Part shown: piece by piece, positions 37,037 to 46,517 of the stretch
Numbering within the stretch: position 1 is the stretch's first letter
How the letters are laid out: every line of letters starts with the position of its first letter
Assembly (NCBI GenBank): GCA_902597055.1
Contig: CACJWG010000001.1
Coordinates: forward strand, 1-64,000
Source: an uncultured Pelagibacteraceae bacterium
Lineage (GTDB): Bacteria > Pseudomonadota > Alphaproteobacteria > Pelagibacterales > Pelagibacteraceae
Direction of reading: 5' to 3'
DNA: 64,000 bases
The notes under the pieces: generated by a model
What the model saw: only the letters and a program-made list of their open reading frames with translations
What the model was told of the DNA's origin: nothing
The model's database searches: none
Made by a program: the position numbers and the translations under genes

Positions 37037-37678
37037 ATGAATAAGTCTTTAAGAATTGCGTGTGATGGGGAAGCTGCTAGCGGTAAAAGCACAGGTGCAA
37101 AATTAATTTCAAAAAAATATAAACTTTTTCTTATAAATTCTGGATTATTATACAGATATGCGAGCAAAATTATAATTAAGCATAAGCCTAAAAAAATAGT
37201 TCCCTTTTTAAAGAAGAAATTTAAAAACATCTCTTATAATAAAATAAAAAAACAATCTCTTCACACACAGGAAATTAGTAATCATGTTGGTTATTTAGCT
37301 AAGAATAAAGACGTAAGAGAAATAATGAAAAAATTCCAAAAAAAGATTATTCAAAAAAATAAGAGAATATGTGTTGAGGGTAGAGATATAGCTAGCACTA
37401 TCCTTAAAAAAAATCCTCGTTATGACTTAGCTTTTTATTTTTCTTGTAATCTTAATTTAGCATCTATTAGAAGATGGAAAGATTTAAAAAAGAAAGTTCC
37501 TCTCAAAGAGGTAAAAAAAAGCTTAAGTATAAGAACTAGACTTGATAAAAAAAGAAAACATTCACCACTAAAAAAAATGAGAGATGCTATTTTAATTAGA
37601 ACAGATAAACTAAATAAAAAAAAAGTATTACTTAAAATGTCTCAGGAGATAGAAAAAATTAATTACAAAACTCTTTAA
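37037..37678 (+). CDS. cmk: Cytidylate kinase
   Basis: RIACDGEAASGKSTGAKLISKKYKLFLINSGLLYR, ICVEGRDIASTILKK. Confidence 0.92.
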   Translation: MNKSLRIACDGEAASGKSTGAKLISKKYKLFLINSGLLYRYASKIIIKHKPKKIVPFLKKKFKNISYNKIKKQSLHTQEISNHVGYLAKNKDVREIMKKFQKKIIQKNKRICVEGRDIASTILKKNPRYDLAFYFSCNLNLASIRRWKDLKKKVPLKEVKKSLSIRTRLDKKRKHSPLKKMRDAILIRTDKLNKKKVLLKMSQEIEKINYKTL

Positions 37679-38816
37679 TAATTTTTTCTCTATGTTCATC
37701 TAAATCTGGTATATCTCCTCTTTTTTCCTCATCTTTATAATTTGACATCTTAATTGGGTTACCAGCAGTTTTAAACTCACCAATTTTTTTATGATATGAA
37801 TTTACAATCATATTTCTTGCCTTGATTTGAGGATTTTCAACAGCTTGTTTGATATTAAAGATTGGACCACAAGGAATTTTTTCTTTTTCCATTAATGAGA
37901 CCCAGTCATTTGTATTCTTACTTGAAAGCTCATTTTCTAAGATTTTTTTTAGTTCATCCATATTTTGAGCTCTAGATGAATTTGTTTTAAATTTTTCATC
38001 TTTTAAAATATTATTGATATTTAAAACTTGGCAAAGTTTTTCAAAAAGCTTGTCGTTACCCGCCGCTATTATAATGTGACTATCTTTTGTTTTAAAGGCT
38101 TCAAAGGGAGCTATTGATGGATGACGTGATCCCATTGGTTTAGGTATTTCATTCTTTGCCAAGTATCTTGCAATTGCATTTTCTAAAATTGCAATTTGGC
38201 AATCAAGCATTGAAACATCTATGTAAGTTCCTTTACCTGTTTTTTTTCTGTCATATAGTGCTGCATTAACACCTATCGCTGTAAACAAACCAGCAGTAAT
38301 ATCACCAATTGATGTTCCAACTCTTGTAGGTTCAGAATTTGGTTGACCAGTTACACTCATCAATCCACCCATTCCTTGAACAACCATATCATATGCCGGT
38401 AATTCTCTTAATGGACCTGTTTGACCAAAACCTGATGCAGAAGCATAAATTAATTTTGGATATTTTTTACATAAATCTTTCCAACCAAATCCCCATTTCT
38501 CTAATGTACCAGGTTTAAAATTTTCAACTAACACATCTGCTTTTTTAAGTATTTGTTCAAAAATTTTTTTGTCTCCTGAATTTTTTAAATTTAGAGCTAT
38601 ACTTTCTTTTCCTCTATTAAGGGACATAAAGTATGCAGACTGATCATCAATAAAAGGTCCAAATTTTCTAGAGTCATCTCCAATTTCAGGTGCTTCAACT
38701 TTTATCACTCTAGCCCCAAGATCTGATAAAATCATAGTGCAATAAGGACCAACCAGCACTCGAGTTAGGTCTAAAACTAATATATCTTTTAACGGTCCAT
38801 TCATAATTAGCGTCAA
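37659..38816 (-). CDS. CaiB/BaiF family (class III) CoA-transferase
   Basis: LKDILVLDLTRVLVGPYCTMILSDLGARVIKVEAPEIGDDSRKFGPF, SMLDCQIAILENAIARYL. Confidence 0.95.
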   Translation of the reverse strand: MTLIMNGPLKDILVLDLTRVLVGPYCTMILSDLGARVIKVEAPEIGDDSRKFGPFIDDQSAYFMSLNRGKESIALNLKNSGDKKIFEQILKKADVLVENFKPGTLEKWGFGWKDLCKKYPKLIYASASGFGQTGPLRELPAYDMVVQGMGGLMSVTGQPNSEPTRVGTSIGDITAGLFTAIGVNAALYDRKKTGKGTYIDVSMLDCQIAILENAIARYLAKNEIPKPMGSRHPSIAPFEAFKTKDSHIIIAAGNDKLFEKLCQVLNINNILKDEKFKTNSSRAQNMDELKKILENELSSKNTNDWVSLMEKEKIPCGPIFNIKQAVENPQIKARNMIVNSYHKKIGEFKTAGNPIKMSNYKDEEKRGDIPDLDEHREKIIKEFCN

Positions 38817-38895
38817 TTGTATTTTAAAGCATATTGACTCTTATCAAGAAGTTACATTTAATACATCAATAAAATAATAATAGAGAGGAATAATA

Positions 38896-39906
38896 ATGTT
38901 TAAAAAAATATCTTTATATTTTCTTTCATTAGTTTTCGTAACTACAACTATTGGATCAGCTTTTGCAGTAACTTTAAAAGCTAGTCACCAATGGCCAGGT
39001 ACGCCAAGAGCCGACGGGTCTTTCGACGTGAGACACGAAATGGTTCAAATTATTGCTGATGAAATGAAAAAAGCTAATGTAGGAGTAGATATAAGAATTT
39101 ACCCTGCAAAATCACTTTACAAACCAAAAGAGCAATGGAAACCGATGACAACAGGTCAGCTGGATATTTCAGCTTTTCCATTAGCATATGCTGCTAAGTT
39201 CCATCCAGAGTTTGACATTACTTTAATGCCTGGAATGGTTAAAAACCATAAACATGCATTAAGAGTTAATGCGTCTCCGATGATGACAGAAATAAAAAAA
39301 ATCATCAATGATGCTGGAGTAGTTGTTTTGTCTGATGCTTGGCTTGCAGGCGGATTTGTTTCAAAGAAAAATTGTATTTCAAGTCCAGAGTCTGTGAAAG
39401 GCCAAACGTTTAGAGCTGCAGGTAAAGCATTTAACCAAATGTTAGAAGCAGCAGGAGCAGGTATTCAATCAATGCCATCTTCTGAAATCTATAATGGTTT
39501 GCAAACAGGTGTTTTAGATGGTGCTAATACTAGTTCAGGAAGTTTTGTTTCATACAGAATTTATGAGCAAGTAAAATGTGCAACACCTCCAGGAAAATTT
39601 GGTCTATGGTTTATGTATGAGCCAATTTTAATGTCAAAAAAATCTTTTGATGCCCTAGATAGCAAACAACAGAAAGCTTTAATGAAAGCTGGAAAAAAAG
39701 CAGAGAAGTATATGACTAAAGAAGCTGCTGGTTTAGATACGACAATGGAAAAAGCTTATAAAAAAGCTGGAGTAGAATTGTCTTATATGACTAAAGCGGA
39801 CTTTGAAGCTTGGTTAGCTATTGCTAAAAAATCATCATACAAAAACTTTGCAGAAAAAGTGCCAAACGGTCAAAAATTGATTGATATGGCTCTTGCTGTA
39901 AAATAA
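38896..39906 (+). CDS. dctP: TRAP transporter substrate-binding protein
   Basis: Signal peptide; LKASHQWPG, GVDIRIYPAKSLYKPKEQWKPMTTGQLDI, PSSEIYNGLQTGVLDGANTSSGSF. Confidence 0.93.
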   Translation: MFKKISLYFLSLVFVTTTIGSAFAVTLKASHQWPGTPRADGSFDVRHEMVQIIADEMKKANVGVDIRIYPAKSLYKPKEQWKPMTTGQLDISAFPLAYAAKFHPEFDITLMPGMVKNHKHALRVNASPMMTEIKKIINDAGVVVLSDAWLAGGFVSKKNCISSPESVKGQTFRAAGKAFNQMLEAAGAGIQSMPSSEIYNGLQTGVLDGANTSSGSFVSYRIYEQVKCATPPGKFGLWFMYEPILMSKKSFDALDSKQQKALMKAGKKAEKYMTKEAAGLDTTMEKAYKKAGVELSYMTKADFEAWLAIAKKSSYKNFAEKVPNGQKLIDMALAVK

Positions 39907-39919
39907 TTAAATTAAAATT

Positions 39920-39950
39920 ATACCCCTGCTTTTTCGGCAGGGGTATTTTT
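39920..39950 (+). terminator. Rho-independent terminator-like hairpin between dctP and dctQ
   Basis: ATACCCCTGC (39920-39929), loop TTTTTCG, GCAGGGGTAT (39937-39946), then T run to 39950; perfect 10-bp stem. Confidence 0.88.
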
Positions 39951-39951
39951 C

Positions 39952-40449
39952 ATGACTGATAAATTTATTAAATTGACAAACTGGCTGGCTAAAGCTTGCG
40001 GAATATTTGCAGCCGGCTGTCTTTTTCTTTCTATCGTTATTATTACAGAATTAGTCTTCGAGAGATATTTATTTAAGAACGCTATTACATGGCAAACAGA
40101 GCTTGTTACAATGTTATTAGTTGCCTCTACATTTATAGGCGCTGCATATGTTTTAAGTGAAAAAGGTCACGTTAATATGGAGTATCTATATACTTTTTTA
40201 AGTGAAAAGAATGTCACTAAACTTAAAATTTTTACTGACAGTCTTTGTTTAATTTTTTTTCTTATTTTATTTTACGTAAGTTATGAAATTACTTACGAAG
40301 CATTTATAAAGAATTACAATACGGGAACAGTATGGGGTCCTCCACTCTGGATACCCTATTCATCAATGCTAATCGGCGCAATTCTTATGACAATGTCATA
40401 TATATCTGAATTAATTTTACATGTAAGAAAATTAAAGGAGTTTGAGTAA
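39952..40449 (+). CDS. dctQ: TRAP transporter small permease
   Basis: 165 aa, about 4 TM; TWQTELVTMLLVASTFIGAAYVLSEKGHVNMEYLY. Confidence 0.9.
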   Translation: MTDKFIKLTNWLAKACGIFAAGCLFLSIVIITELVFERYLFKNAITWQTELVTMLLVASTFIGAAYVLSEKGHVNMEYLYTFLSEKNVTKLKIFTDSLCLIFFLILFYVSYEITYEAFIKNYNTGTVWGPPLWIPYSSMLIGAILMTMSYISELILHVRKLKEFE

Positions 40450-41780
40450 TGGATCCTTTGTTATTAGGTTTGGTAGTCGGGATAGCAACTGTTGTAATGT
40501 TATTTTCGGGAATACCAATAGCTTTTGGTTTATGTTTTATTTCGGTAATCTTTTTAGTTATCGCTGAAGGTTTCTCAATTTTAAATGTTTTTGCTGAAAC
40601 GTTTTATGCAGGTTTAAATTCATTTGTCTTGTTGTCTATACCAATGTTTATTTTAATGGGTATGGCTGTTGCAAACTCACCAGCAGGAAAAGATTTATAT
40701 ACAGGTTTAGACAGGTGGCTATGGAGATTGCCTGGCGGTCTTGTTGTCTCAAATATTGGAGCTTGTTCTATCTTCGCAGCCTTAAGTGGATCAAGTCCTG
40801 CAACATGTGCAGCAATAGGAACAATGGGAATTCCAGAAATGAGAAAAAGAGGATATTCAGCGAGGTTAGCAACTGGATGTATAGCAGCAGGGGGAACTTT
40901 AGGTGTTTTAATACCGCCTAGCATTGTTTTAATTGTTTATGGATTAGCAACTGGTACTTCGATTGGAAGATTATTTTTATGTGGTGTCATACCTGGTTTA
41001 CTTTTAGCTGGATTATTTATGTTATGGGCTTACATCTATTCTTACTTTATTGACAAACAATCTGCAGAAATTTTAAGAAATAGAACACCCCCAACACTCA
41101 AAGAAAAATTAGAAGTCATCCCAAGAGTACTTCCATTTTTATTAATAGTAGTTGGAGTTTTATATGTTTTATACGGTGGGGTAGCAACTCCTTCAGAAGC
41201 ATCCGGGGTAGGTGCATTTCTTGTATTTGTCATGATTGCAATTGTTTACAAAATTTACCAACCAAAAAAAATATGGGACATCGTAAAAGTTTCTATGAAA
41301 GAAAGCGTAATGATTATGTTTATCATTGCTGGTTCTTATATATTCGCTTTTAGCTTATCTACGCTTTATGTAACACAATCAATTGCTCAAACAATTGTAG
41401 AGATGGGATTGAATAAATGGGTCTTATTTTTCTACATTAATATATTTTTGTTGATTGCTGGTTTCTTTTTACCACCTGTTGCAGTTATAGTAATGACATC
41501 TGCAATATTACTGCCAATTATTACTCAGTTCGGCTTTGATCCTTATTGGTTTGCAATAGTTTTTACTATCAATATGGAGATAGGATTGATCACACCACCT
41601 GTTGGATTAAACTTATATATTATAAAAGGAATTACACCCGACGTAAGTCTTTCTGAAATATTAAAGGGATCTATTCCTTTTATGGTAATGATGGTCATTT
41701 GTATTATAATATTGTGTATTTTCCCAGAAATAGTAACTTGGTTACCTGACAAATTAATGGGTAAACCAATTGGATTTTAA
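40449..41780 (+). CDS. dctM: TRAP transporter large permease
   Basis: LLSIPMFILMGMAVANS, GSSPATCAAIGTMGIPEMRKRGYSARLATGCIAAGGTLGVLIPPSI, TPPVGLNLYIIKGI. Confidence 0.96.
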   Translation: MDPLLLGLVVGIATVVMLFSGIPIAFGLCFISVIFLVIAEGFSILNVFAETFYAGLNSFVLLSIPMFILMGMAVANSPAGKDLYTGLDRWLWRLPGGLVVSNIGACSIFAALSGSSPATCAAIGTMGIPEMRKRGYSARLATGCIAAGGTLGVLIPPSIVLIVYGLATGTSIGRLFLCGVIPGLLLAGLFMLWAYIYSYFIDKQSAEILRNRTPPTLKEKLEVIPRVLPFLLIVVGVLYVLYGGVATPSEASGVGAFLVFVMIAIVYKIYQPKKIWDIVKVSMKESVMIMFIIAGSYIFAFSLSTLYVTQSIAQTIVEMGLNKWVLFFYINIFLLIAGFFLPPVAVIVMTSAILLPIITQFGFDPYWFAIVFTINMEIGLITPPVGLNLYIIKGITPDVSLSEILKGSIPFMVMMVICIIILCIFPEIVTWLPDKLMGKPIGF

Positions 41781-42777
41781 AAACAAAAAAATCAATAGAA
41801 AAATATCGGTTGCACCAATGATGGATTGCACTGATAGGCATGATAGATATTTCTTAAGACTTATAAGCAAAAATGTAATGTTGTACTCTGAGATGGTTGC
41901 AACGAAATCAGCAATTCATGGTGATAGAAAAAGAATACTTGGTTTTAGAGAAGAAGAGAAGCCAGTTGCTCTTCAAGTAGGAGGCTCAGACAAAAATGAA
42001 CTAGCAGAAGTTGCAAAACTAGCAGAACAATTTGGTTATGATGAAATTAATATTAATTTAGGTTGTCCAAGTAAAAAAGTGCAAAAAAATTCTTTTGGAG
42101 CGTGTTTAATGAAAGAACCTGATTTAGTTGCAGAATGTATTAATAACATGGTCAATTCATGCAAAATTCCAGTTACGGCTAAAACTAGGATAGGAGTTGA
42201 TGAAATTGAGGACTTCGAATATTTAAATAATTTTATTAACAAAATAAAACAATCTGGATGTAAAACAGTTATACTTCATGCAAGAAAGGCTTTATTAAAA
42301 GGTCTTACTCCTAAGCAAAATTTAAATATACCAAAACTAAATTACAAAATGGTTTACGAAATTAAGAAAGCAAACCCAGAGCTTGAGATAATAATTAATG
42401 GAGGAGTCTCACGGACTGAAGAAATTAGAAAACATTTAGAACACTGCGATGGCGTGATGATTGGAAGAGCAATTTATCAAAATCCTTACTTTTTAACCGA
42501 TATTGAGAAAGAAATATTTAATACAAATGAAGTACCCTCAAGAGAACAAATAGCAAAACAGATTATTAGTTATTTAGAAGAAGAGGTTAAACTTGGCACA
42601 AAAGTAAATCATGTTATGAGACACACAGTTGGTCTTTATCATGGTCAACCTGGCTCTAAAGATTGGAAAAGATATTTAAGTGACAATATGATGGCTAGAG
42701 ACTCAGATTTTCAAAAAGCAAAACACATAATGACAATTGTGCAAAACAATGAGAAAGCAAATCAATTAAATTCCTAA
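41770..42777 (+). CDS. dusA: tRNA-dihydrouridine synthase (DusA type)
   Basis: KISVAPMMDCTDRHDRYFLRLISKNVMLYSEMV, DEININLGCPSKKVQKNSFGACLM, HARKALLKGLTPKQNLNIP. Confidence 0.95.
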   Translation: MDFKNKKINRKISVAPMMDCTDRHDRYFLRLISKNVMLYSEMVATKSAIHGDRKRILGFREEEKPVALQVGGSDKNELAEVAKLAEQFGYDEININLGCPSKKVQKNSFGACLMKEPDLVAECINNMVNSCKIPVTAKTRIGVDEIEDFEYLNNFINKIKQSGCKTVILHARKALLKGLTPKQNLNIPKLNYKMVYEIKKANPELEIIINGGVSRTEEIRKHLEHCDGVMIGRAIYQNPYFLTDIEKEIFNTNEVPSREQIAKQIISYLEEEVKLGTKVNHVMRHTVGLYHGQPGSKDWKRYLSDNMMARDSDFQKAKHIMTIVQNNEKANQLNS

Positions 42778-43613
42778 TGGAAAATTTAAATATCAATGAA
42801 ATTTTTTATCTTTTAACCGTTTTAGCTATTGCTGCGGCAGTTGCAGGATTTATGGCTGGTTTACTCGGAGTAGGTGGGGGCATAATCATGGTTCCCGCTC
42901 TTTATTACGCATTTACAGTTTTAGATTTTGACATTGTAACAAGGATGCATTTAGCTGTTGGTACATCTTTAGCAATAATAATTCCAACCTCAATTATATC
43001 TACTTTAACACATAGAGAACATGATGCAGTAGATTTTAATATGGTAAAATCATTTGGAATTTTTATTTTAATTGGAGTTTTTTTTGGAACTTTCTTGGCA
43101 GTTAATTTGAAAACACCTGCACTTGTATTATTTTTTTCTATATTTGCTTTTATGGTTGGACTTTTTTTTATTTTTTTGAGAGAAAAACTAGTCGATAACC
43201 CAAAACAAATATCAAATTTAGTTAAAAATATTTCTGGTATATTAATTGGATTTATTTCTATTCCTTTAGGAATTGGAGGTGGATCATTAATGGTTCCTTT
43301 CATGAGAACATTTGGTTACGATATTAGAAAATCAATTGGAACAGCTGCAGCAGTAGGTTTCCTTATTGCTGTTACTGGAACAATTACAATGATCACTGGT
43401 GGAAAAATTATTGATAATGTCAATACACCGTTCAGTTTGGGATATATAAATTTACTCGGCTTCATAGTATTTGTCCCAGTTACTATGATAATGGCTAGGT
43501 TAGGTGCAAAAGCAGTCTATAAAATCGATAAAAAAATACTTAGCAAAATATTTGGAACTTTTTTAATTTTGGTATCAATTAGATCATTTTTAGAATATCT
43601 AAGTATCAATTAA
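42777..43613 (+). CDS. TSUP (TauE/SafE) family permease, copy 1
   Basis: GFMAGLLGVGGGIIMVPALYYAF, AVGTSLAIIIPTSIISTLTHREHDAVDF, IPLGIGGGSLMVPFM. Confidence 0.92.
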   Translation: MENLNINEIFYLLTVLAIAAAVAGFMAGLLGVGGGIIMVPALYYAFTVLDFDIVTRMHLAVGTSLAIIIPTSIISTLTHREHDAVDFNMVKSFGIFILIGVFFGTFLAVNLKTPALVLFFSIFAFMVGLFFIFLREKLVDNPKQISNLVKNISGILIGFISIPLGIGGGSLMVPFMRTFGYDIRKSIGTAAAVGFLIAVTGTITMITGGKIIDNVNTPFSLGYINLLGFIVFVPVTMIMARLGAKAVYKIDKKILSKIFGTFLILVSIRSFLEYLSIN

Positions 43614-43622
43614 ATTAAAATT

Positions 43623-44453
43623 GTGGACCAAATTTTTTTCAACCAATATATATTTTTCATTTTATTGATGATAGCTGCAGCTATCCCTGTTGGTTTTTTT
43701 GCAGGATTATTTGGTATTGGTGGTGGATTAATTTCTGTACCATTTCTTTTCTTTATTTTCGAAACTTTTGGAATAGATAAAGATTATCTAATGCATCTTA
43801 CAGTTGGGACTGCATTTACAATAACAATATTAACATCATTTTCATCAGTTCTGGCTCACAGAAAACATGGTGCTGTTGATTTAAGTATAATAAAAACTTT
43901 TGGAATATTTGTTATTTTTGGCGTGGTAACAGGAACTATTATTGCTTCTATGATGAATACTAAGTCATTAGTTCTTTTCTTTTCAATCATGGTCTATTTT
44001 TTAGGCGCTTATCTACTCCTAGCAAAAAATAAAAGTAAAAAAGTTTATCCTTCATTTAATTTGCTGCCTCGTCTTTCATTTGGGTTTGTCTCTGGCTTAA
44101 TTTCAGCTCCAATGGGGATTACTGGAGCAATGATAAATGTCCCTGTATTAAGATATTTTGGCTACTCAATAAATAGAGCAATAGGGAGCGCTGCAGCAAT
44201 TGGATTTATAATTTCATTGTTTGGTGCAATTGGTTTTTTTTTATCAGGATTATACAAAAATGTTGATATTCCCCTCAGCTTTGGCTTTGTAAATATTCCA
44301 GCCTTTCTAATATTCGTCCCTATCACAACATTTATGGCTAGAATTGGGGCTAATACGGTGCATAAGCTTGAGAGAGCGAAAGTCCAAGTACTTTTTGGAA
44401 TTTTTTTATATGTAGTTGCTACAATATTTCTCTACCGATACTTTAATATTTAA
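43623..44453 (+). CDS. TSUP (TauE/SafE) family permease, copy 2 (GTG start)
   Basis: GFFAGLFGIGGGLISVPFLFFIF, TVGTAFTITILTSFSSVLAHRKHGAVDL, APMGITGAMINVPVL. Confidence 0.92.
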   Translation: MDQIFFNQYIFFILLMIAAAIPVGFFAGLFGIGGGLISVPFLFFIFETFGIDKDYLMHLTVGTAFTITILTSFSSVLAHRKHGAVDLSIIKTFGIFVIFGVVTGTIIASMMNTKSLVLFFSIMVYFLGAYLLLAKNKSKKVYPSFNLLPRLSFGFVSGLISAPMGITGAMINVPVLRYFGYSINRAIGSAAAIGFIISLFGAIGFFLSGLYKNVDIPLSFGFVNIPAFLIFVPITTFMARIGANTVHKLERAKVQVLFGIFLYVVATIFLYRYFNI

Positions 44454-44509
44454 TGGTGATAATTCAAAAACTTATCTTGAACTTAAGTATAATTTATTTA
44501 AAGTTTTAA

Positions 44510-44914
44510 TTGATGATTGCCAAATTAAAAAGCTTTCTACTAAACTTTGAAGCTCTTGCCTCTCTTTTGTTAAGATTTGGTATCGGAATAGCTTTTATCA
44601 TTCACGGTTATGCTAAATTCCCTTTGCCACCAGCAGGTCTAGTTGAGTATTTTGGTTTATCCCCAGCACTTGCATCATTTGTTGCATTAAGTGAACTTTT
44701 GTCTGGAGTTATTTTAATTATAAGTGGTTTTTTAAAAAATCCTATAGGTGATACGCTTACAAGATTTGCCGGACTTGTAATTGTAATACTTATGACAAAT
44801 ATATTTATAATTGCTCACCCAGATTGGTTTATCACCCAAAAATTGTTTACTAGTGAGCAAATTTTTCTTTTTATTGGTGGCTTTTATTTTTTGGTTAAAG
44901 GAAATAAAGTTTAA
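44510..44914 (+). CDS. DoxX family membrane protein
   Basis: LLLRFGIGIAFIIHGYAKFPLPPAGLVEYFGLSPALASFVALSELLSGVILI. Confidence 0.88.
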   Translation: MMIAKLKSFLLNFEALASLLLRFGIGIAFIIHGYAKFPLPPAGLVEYFGLSPALASFVALSELLSGVILIISGFLKNPIGDTLTRFAGLVIVILMTNIFIIAHPDWFITQKLFTSEQIFLFIGGFYFLVKGNKV

Positions 44915-44916
44915 AA

Positions 44917-46362
44917 CTATATCTTTTGATCGTATTCACCTATCTTTCCAGTTTTTTGAAGTAGATCATCAATAAATCTAAAAATATCGGTCTTTATTTT
45001 ATCTGATACCGGACTTTCTGTAACAACAACAAGCGATGGTTTGTTTGAAGATGCTCTTACAAGACCCCAAGATCCATCAGCGAGAGTAAATCTCACACCA
45101 TTGACTGTAAGTATGTCAGTTATTTCCTGATTACATATTTTTCGTTTATCAGTCTGAAGTTTTTTAATATTCAAAATAATTTCATCTATAACTTTATATT
45201 TTTCTTCATCTTTACAAAATGGTCCCATAGTTGGGCTTTGAAAAGTTTTTGGCAAATCACTTATTAAAACATCCAATTTTTTATTTTGATTATCAATTAA
45301 ATGACAAATTTGAATTGCAGAATTAATTCCATCGTCAAAGCCAAATCCCAAGGGTTTATTAAAAAAAAAGTGGCCACTTTTTTCAAATCCAGCAATTGCA
45401 TTATCTTCTTTTACTTTTCTCTTAATATATGAATGTCCTGTTTTCCAATACAGAGTTTTACAATTATTTTTTTTTAAAATTTTATCTTTACTAAATAATC
45501 CTGTAGATTTTACATCTACAATAAATTTATTATTAGGATGCATTTCCGAAATATTCCTTGCAATTAACAAACCGATTTTGTCTGCAAATATTTCGTTTCC
45601 TTTATTATCTATAACTCCAACTCTATCTCCATCTCCATCAAATCCAAAACCAACATCTGCATTGTTTTCTTTTACACATTTTGAAATTTCATGTAACATT
45701 TTCATATCCTCTGGGTTCGGATTATATCTTGGAAAATTATAGTCTAGTTTACAGTCAAGCTCTATTACTTCACATCCAATATTTCTAAGGATTTCAGGTG
45801 CAAATATTCCAGCAGTTCCATTACCGCATGCAGCTACAACTTTTAATTTTTTCTTAATTTTATTTTTTGATAACTCATCAATATATACTTTATTAAAATT
45901 TTCTACTTTTTCATATTTACCCGAACCTTGTTTAAATGTTTCATTCATCACTATCGATTTAAGTTCTGACATTTCTTCTTTGCAATGTGTTAGACCTTTT
46001 TCAATTCCCATCTTTATTCCTGTCCAGCCGTTTTCATTGTGGCTTGCTGTTATCATTGCAACAGCATTTGATTTTATTTTAAATTGAGAAAAATATACTG
46101 TTGGTGATAAACACAAGCCTATATCTTTTACATTGCAGCCAGTTGATAAAAGTCCTTTTATAAAATTATTTTTAACTTCTTCGCTATAAGACCTGTAGTC
46201 ATTTCCTACAATCACGATAGGATTCTTTTCTGAACTAATTACCTGAGTTCCGAATCCTTTTCCTACTGCCTCGATTCCCCTAGAGTTGATGCTTTTTGGG
46301 TATAGCCACCTAGCGTCATATTCTCTAAATCCTAATGGGTCGATTTTTTTTTCCACTTCCAT
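44917..46362 (-). CDS. Phosphomannomutase/phosphoglucomutase
   Basis: FREYDARWLYPKSINSRGIEAVGKG, AMITASHNENGWTGIKMG, VGFGFDGDGDRVGVID. ORF track starts at 46476; the in-frame ATG at 46362 (MEVEKKIDPLGFREYD) is more plausible. Confidence 0.93.
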   Translation of the reverse strand: MEVEKKIDPLGFREYDARWLYPKSINSRGIEAVGKGFGTQVISSEKNPIVIVGNDYRSYSEEVKNNFIKGLLSTGCNVKDIGLCLSPTVYFSQFKIKSNAVAMITASHNENGWTGIKMGIEKGLTHCKEEMSELKSIVMNETFKQGSGKYEKVENFNKVYIDELSKNKIKKKLKVVAACGNGTAGIFAPEILRNIGCEVIELDCKLDYNFPRYNPNPEDMKMLHEISKCVKENNADVGFGFDGDGDRVGVIDNKGNEIFADKIGLLIARNISEMHPNNKFIVDVKSTGLFSKDKILKKNNCKTLYWKTGHSYIKRKVKEDNAIAGFEKSGHFFFNKPLGFGFDDGINSAIQICHLIDNQNKKLDVLISDLPKTFQSPTMGPFCKDEEKYKVIDEIILNIKKLQTDKRKICNQEITDILTVNGVRFTLADGSWGLVRASSNKPSLVVVTESPVSDKIKTDIFRFIDDLLQKTGKIGEYDQKI

Positions 46363-46436
46363 GTTGATATATGTACATTTTTTTGATTTTTTTATTGAAC
46401 TATTTTTTTTATGTTCTATAAATGTTCTGTTGATTT

Positions 46437-46483
46437 TTAATTTATATAGTGTATTTAAGAAATCTGCACACAACATATAGTTG
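46437..46483 (+). promoter_or_regulatory. Two NrdR-box-like elements upstream of nrdA
   Basis: TTAATTTATATAGTGT (46437-46452) and ACACAACATATAGTTG (46468-46483), each sharing 12 of 16 positions with ACACTATATATAGTGT, with a 15-bp gap. Confidence 0.5.
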
Positions 46484-46517
46484 TTTTACTAATAAATAGT
46501 ATTAAAAAGGGAGTATA

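Noticed and set aside
37659-37678. 20-bp convergent overlap of cmk and the CoA-transferase gene as an unusual antisense unit
   Set aside because: Short convergent overlaps also occur elsewhere in this window (for example 1742-1762) and fit a compact genome.
42777-43613. Proposal that the TSUP gene is the taurine-operon TauE
   Set aside because: TSUP substrate cannot be read from sequence and the genes are more than 30 kb from the transporter; kept only as a weak link.
46363-46476. N-terminal extension of the phosphomannomutase ORF (MLCADFLNTLYKLK...)
   Set aside because: Overlaps the nrdA upstream control region and does not resemble the family; ATG at 46362 fits better.
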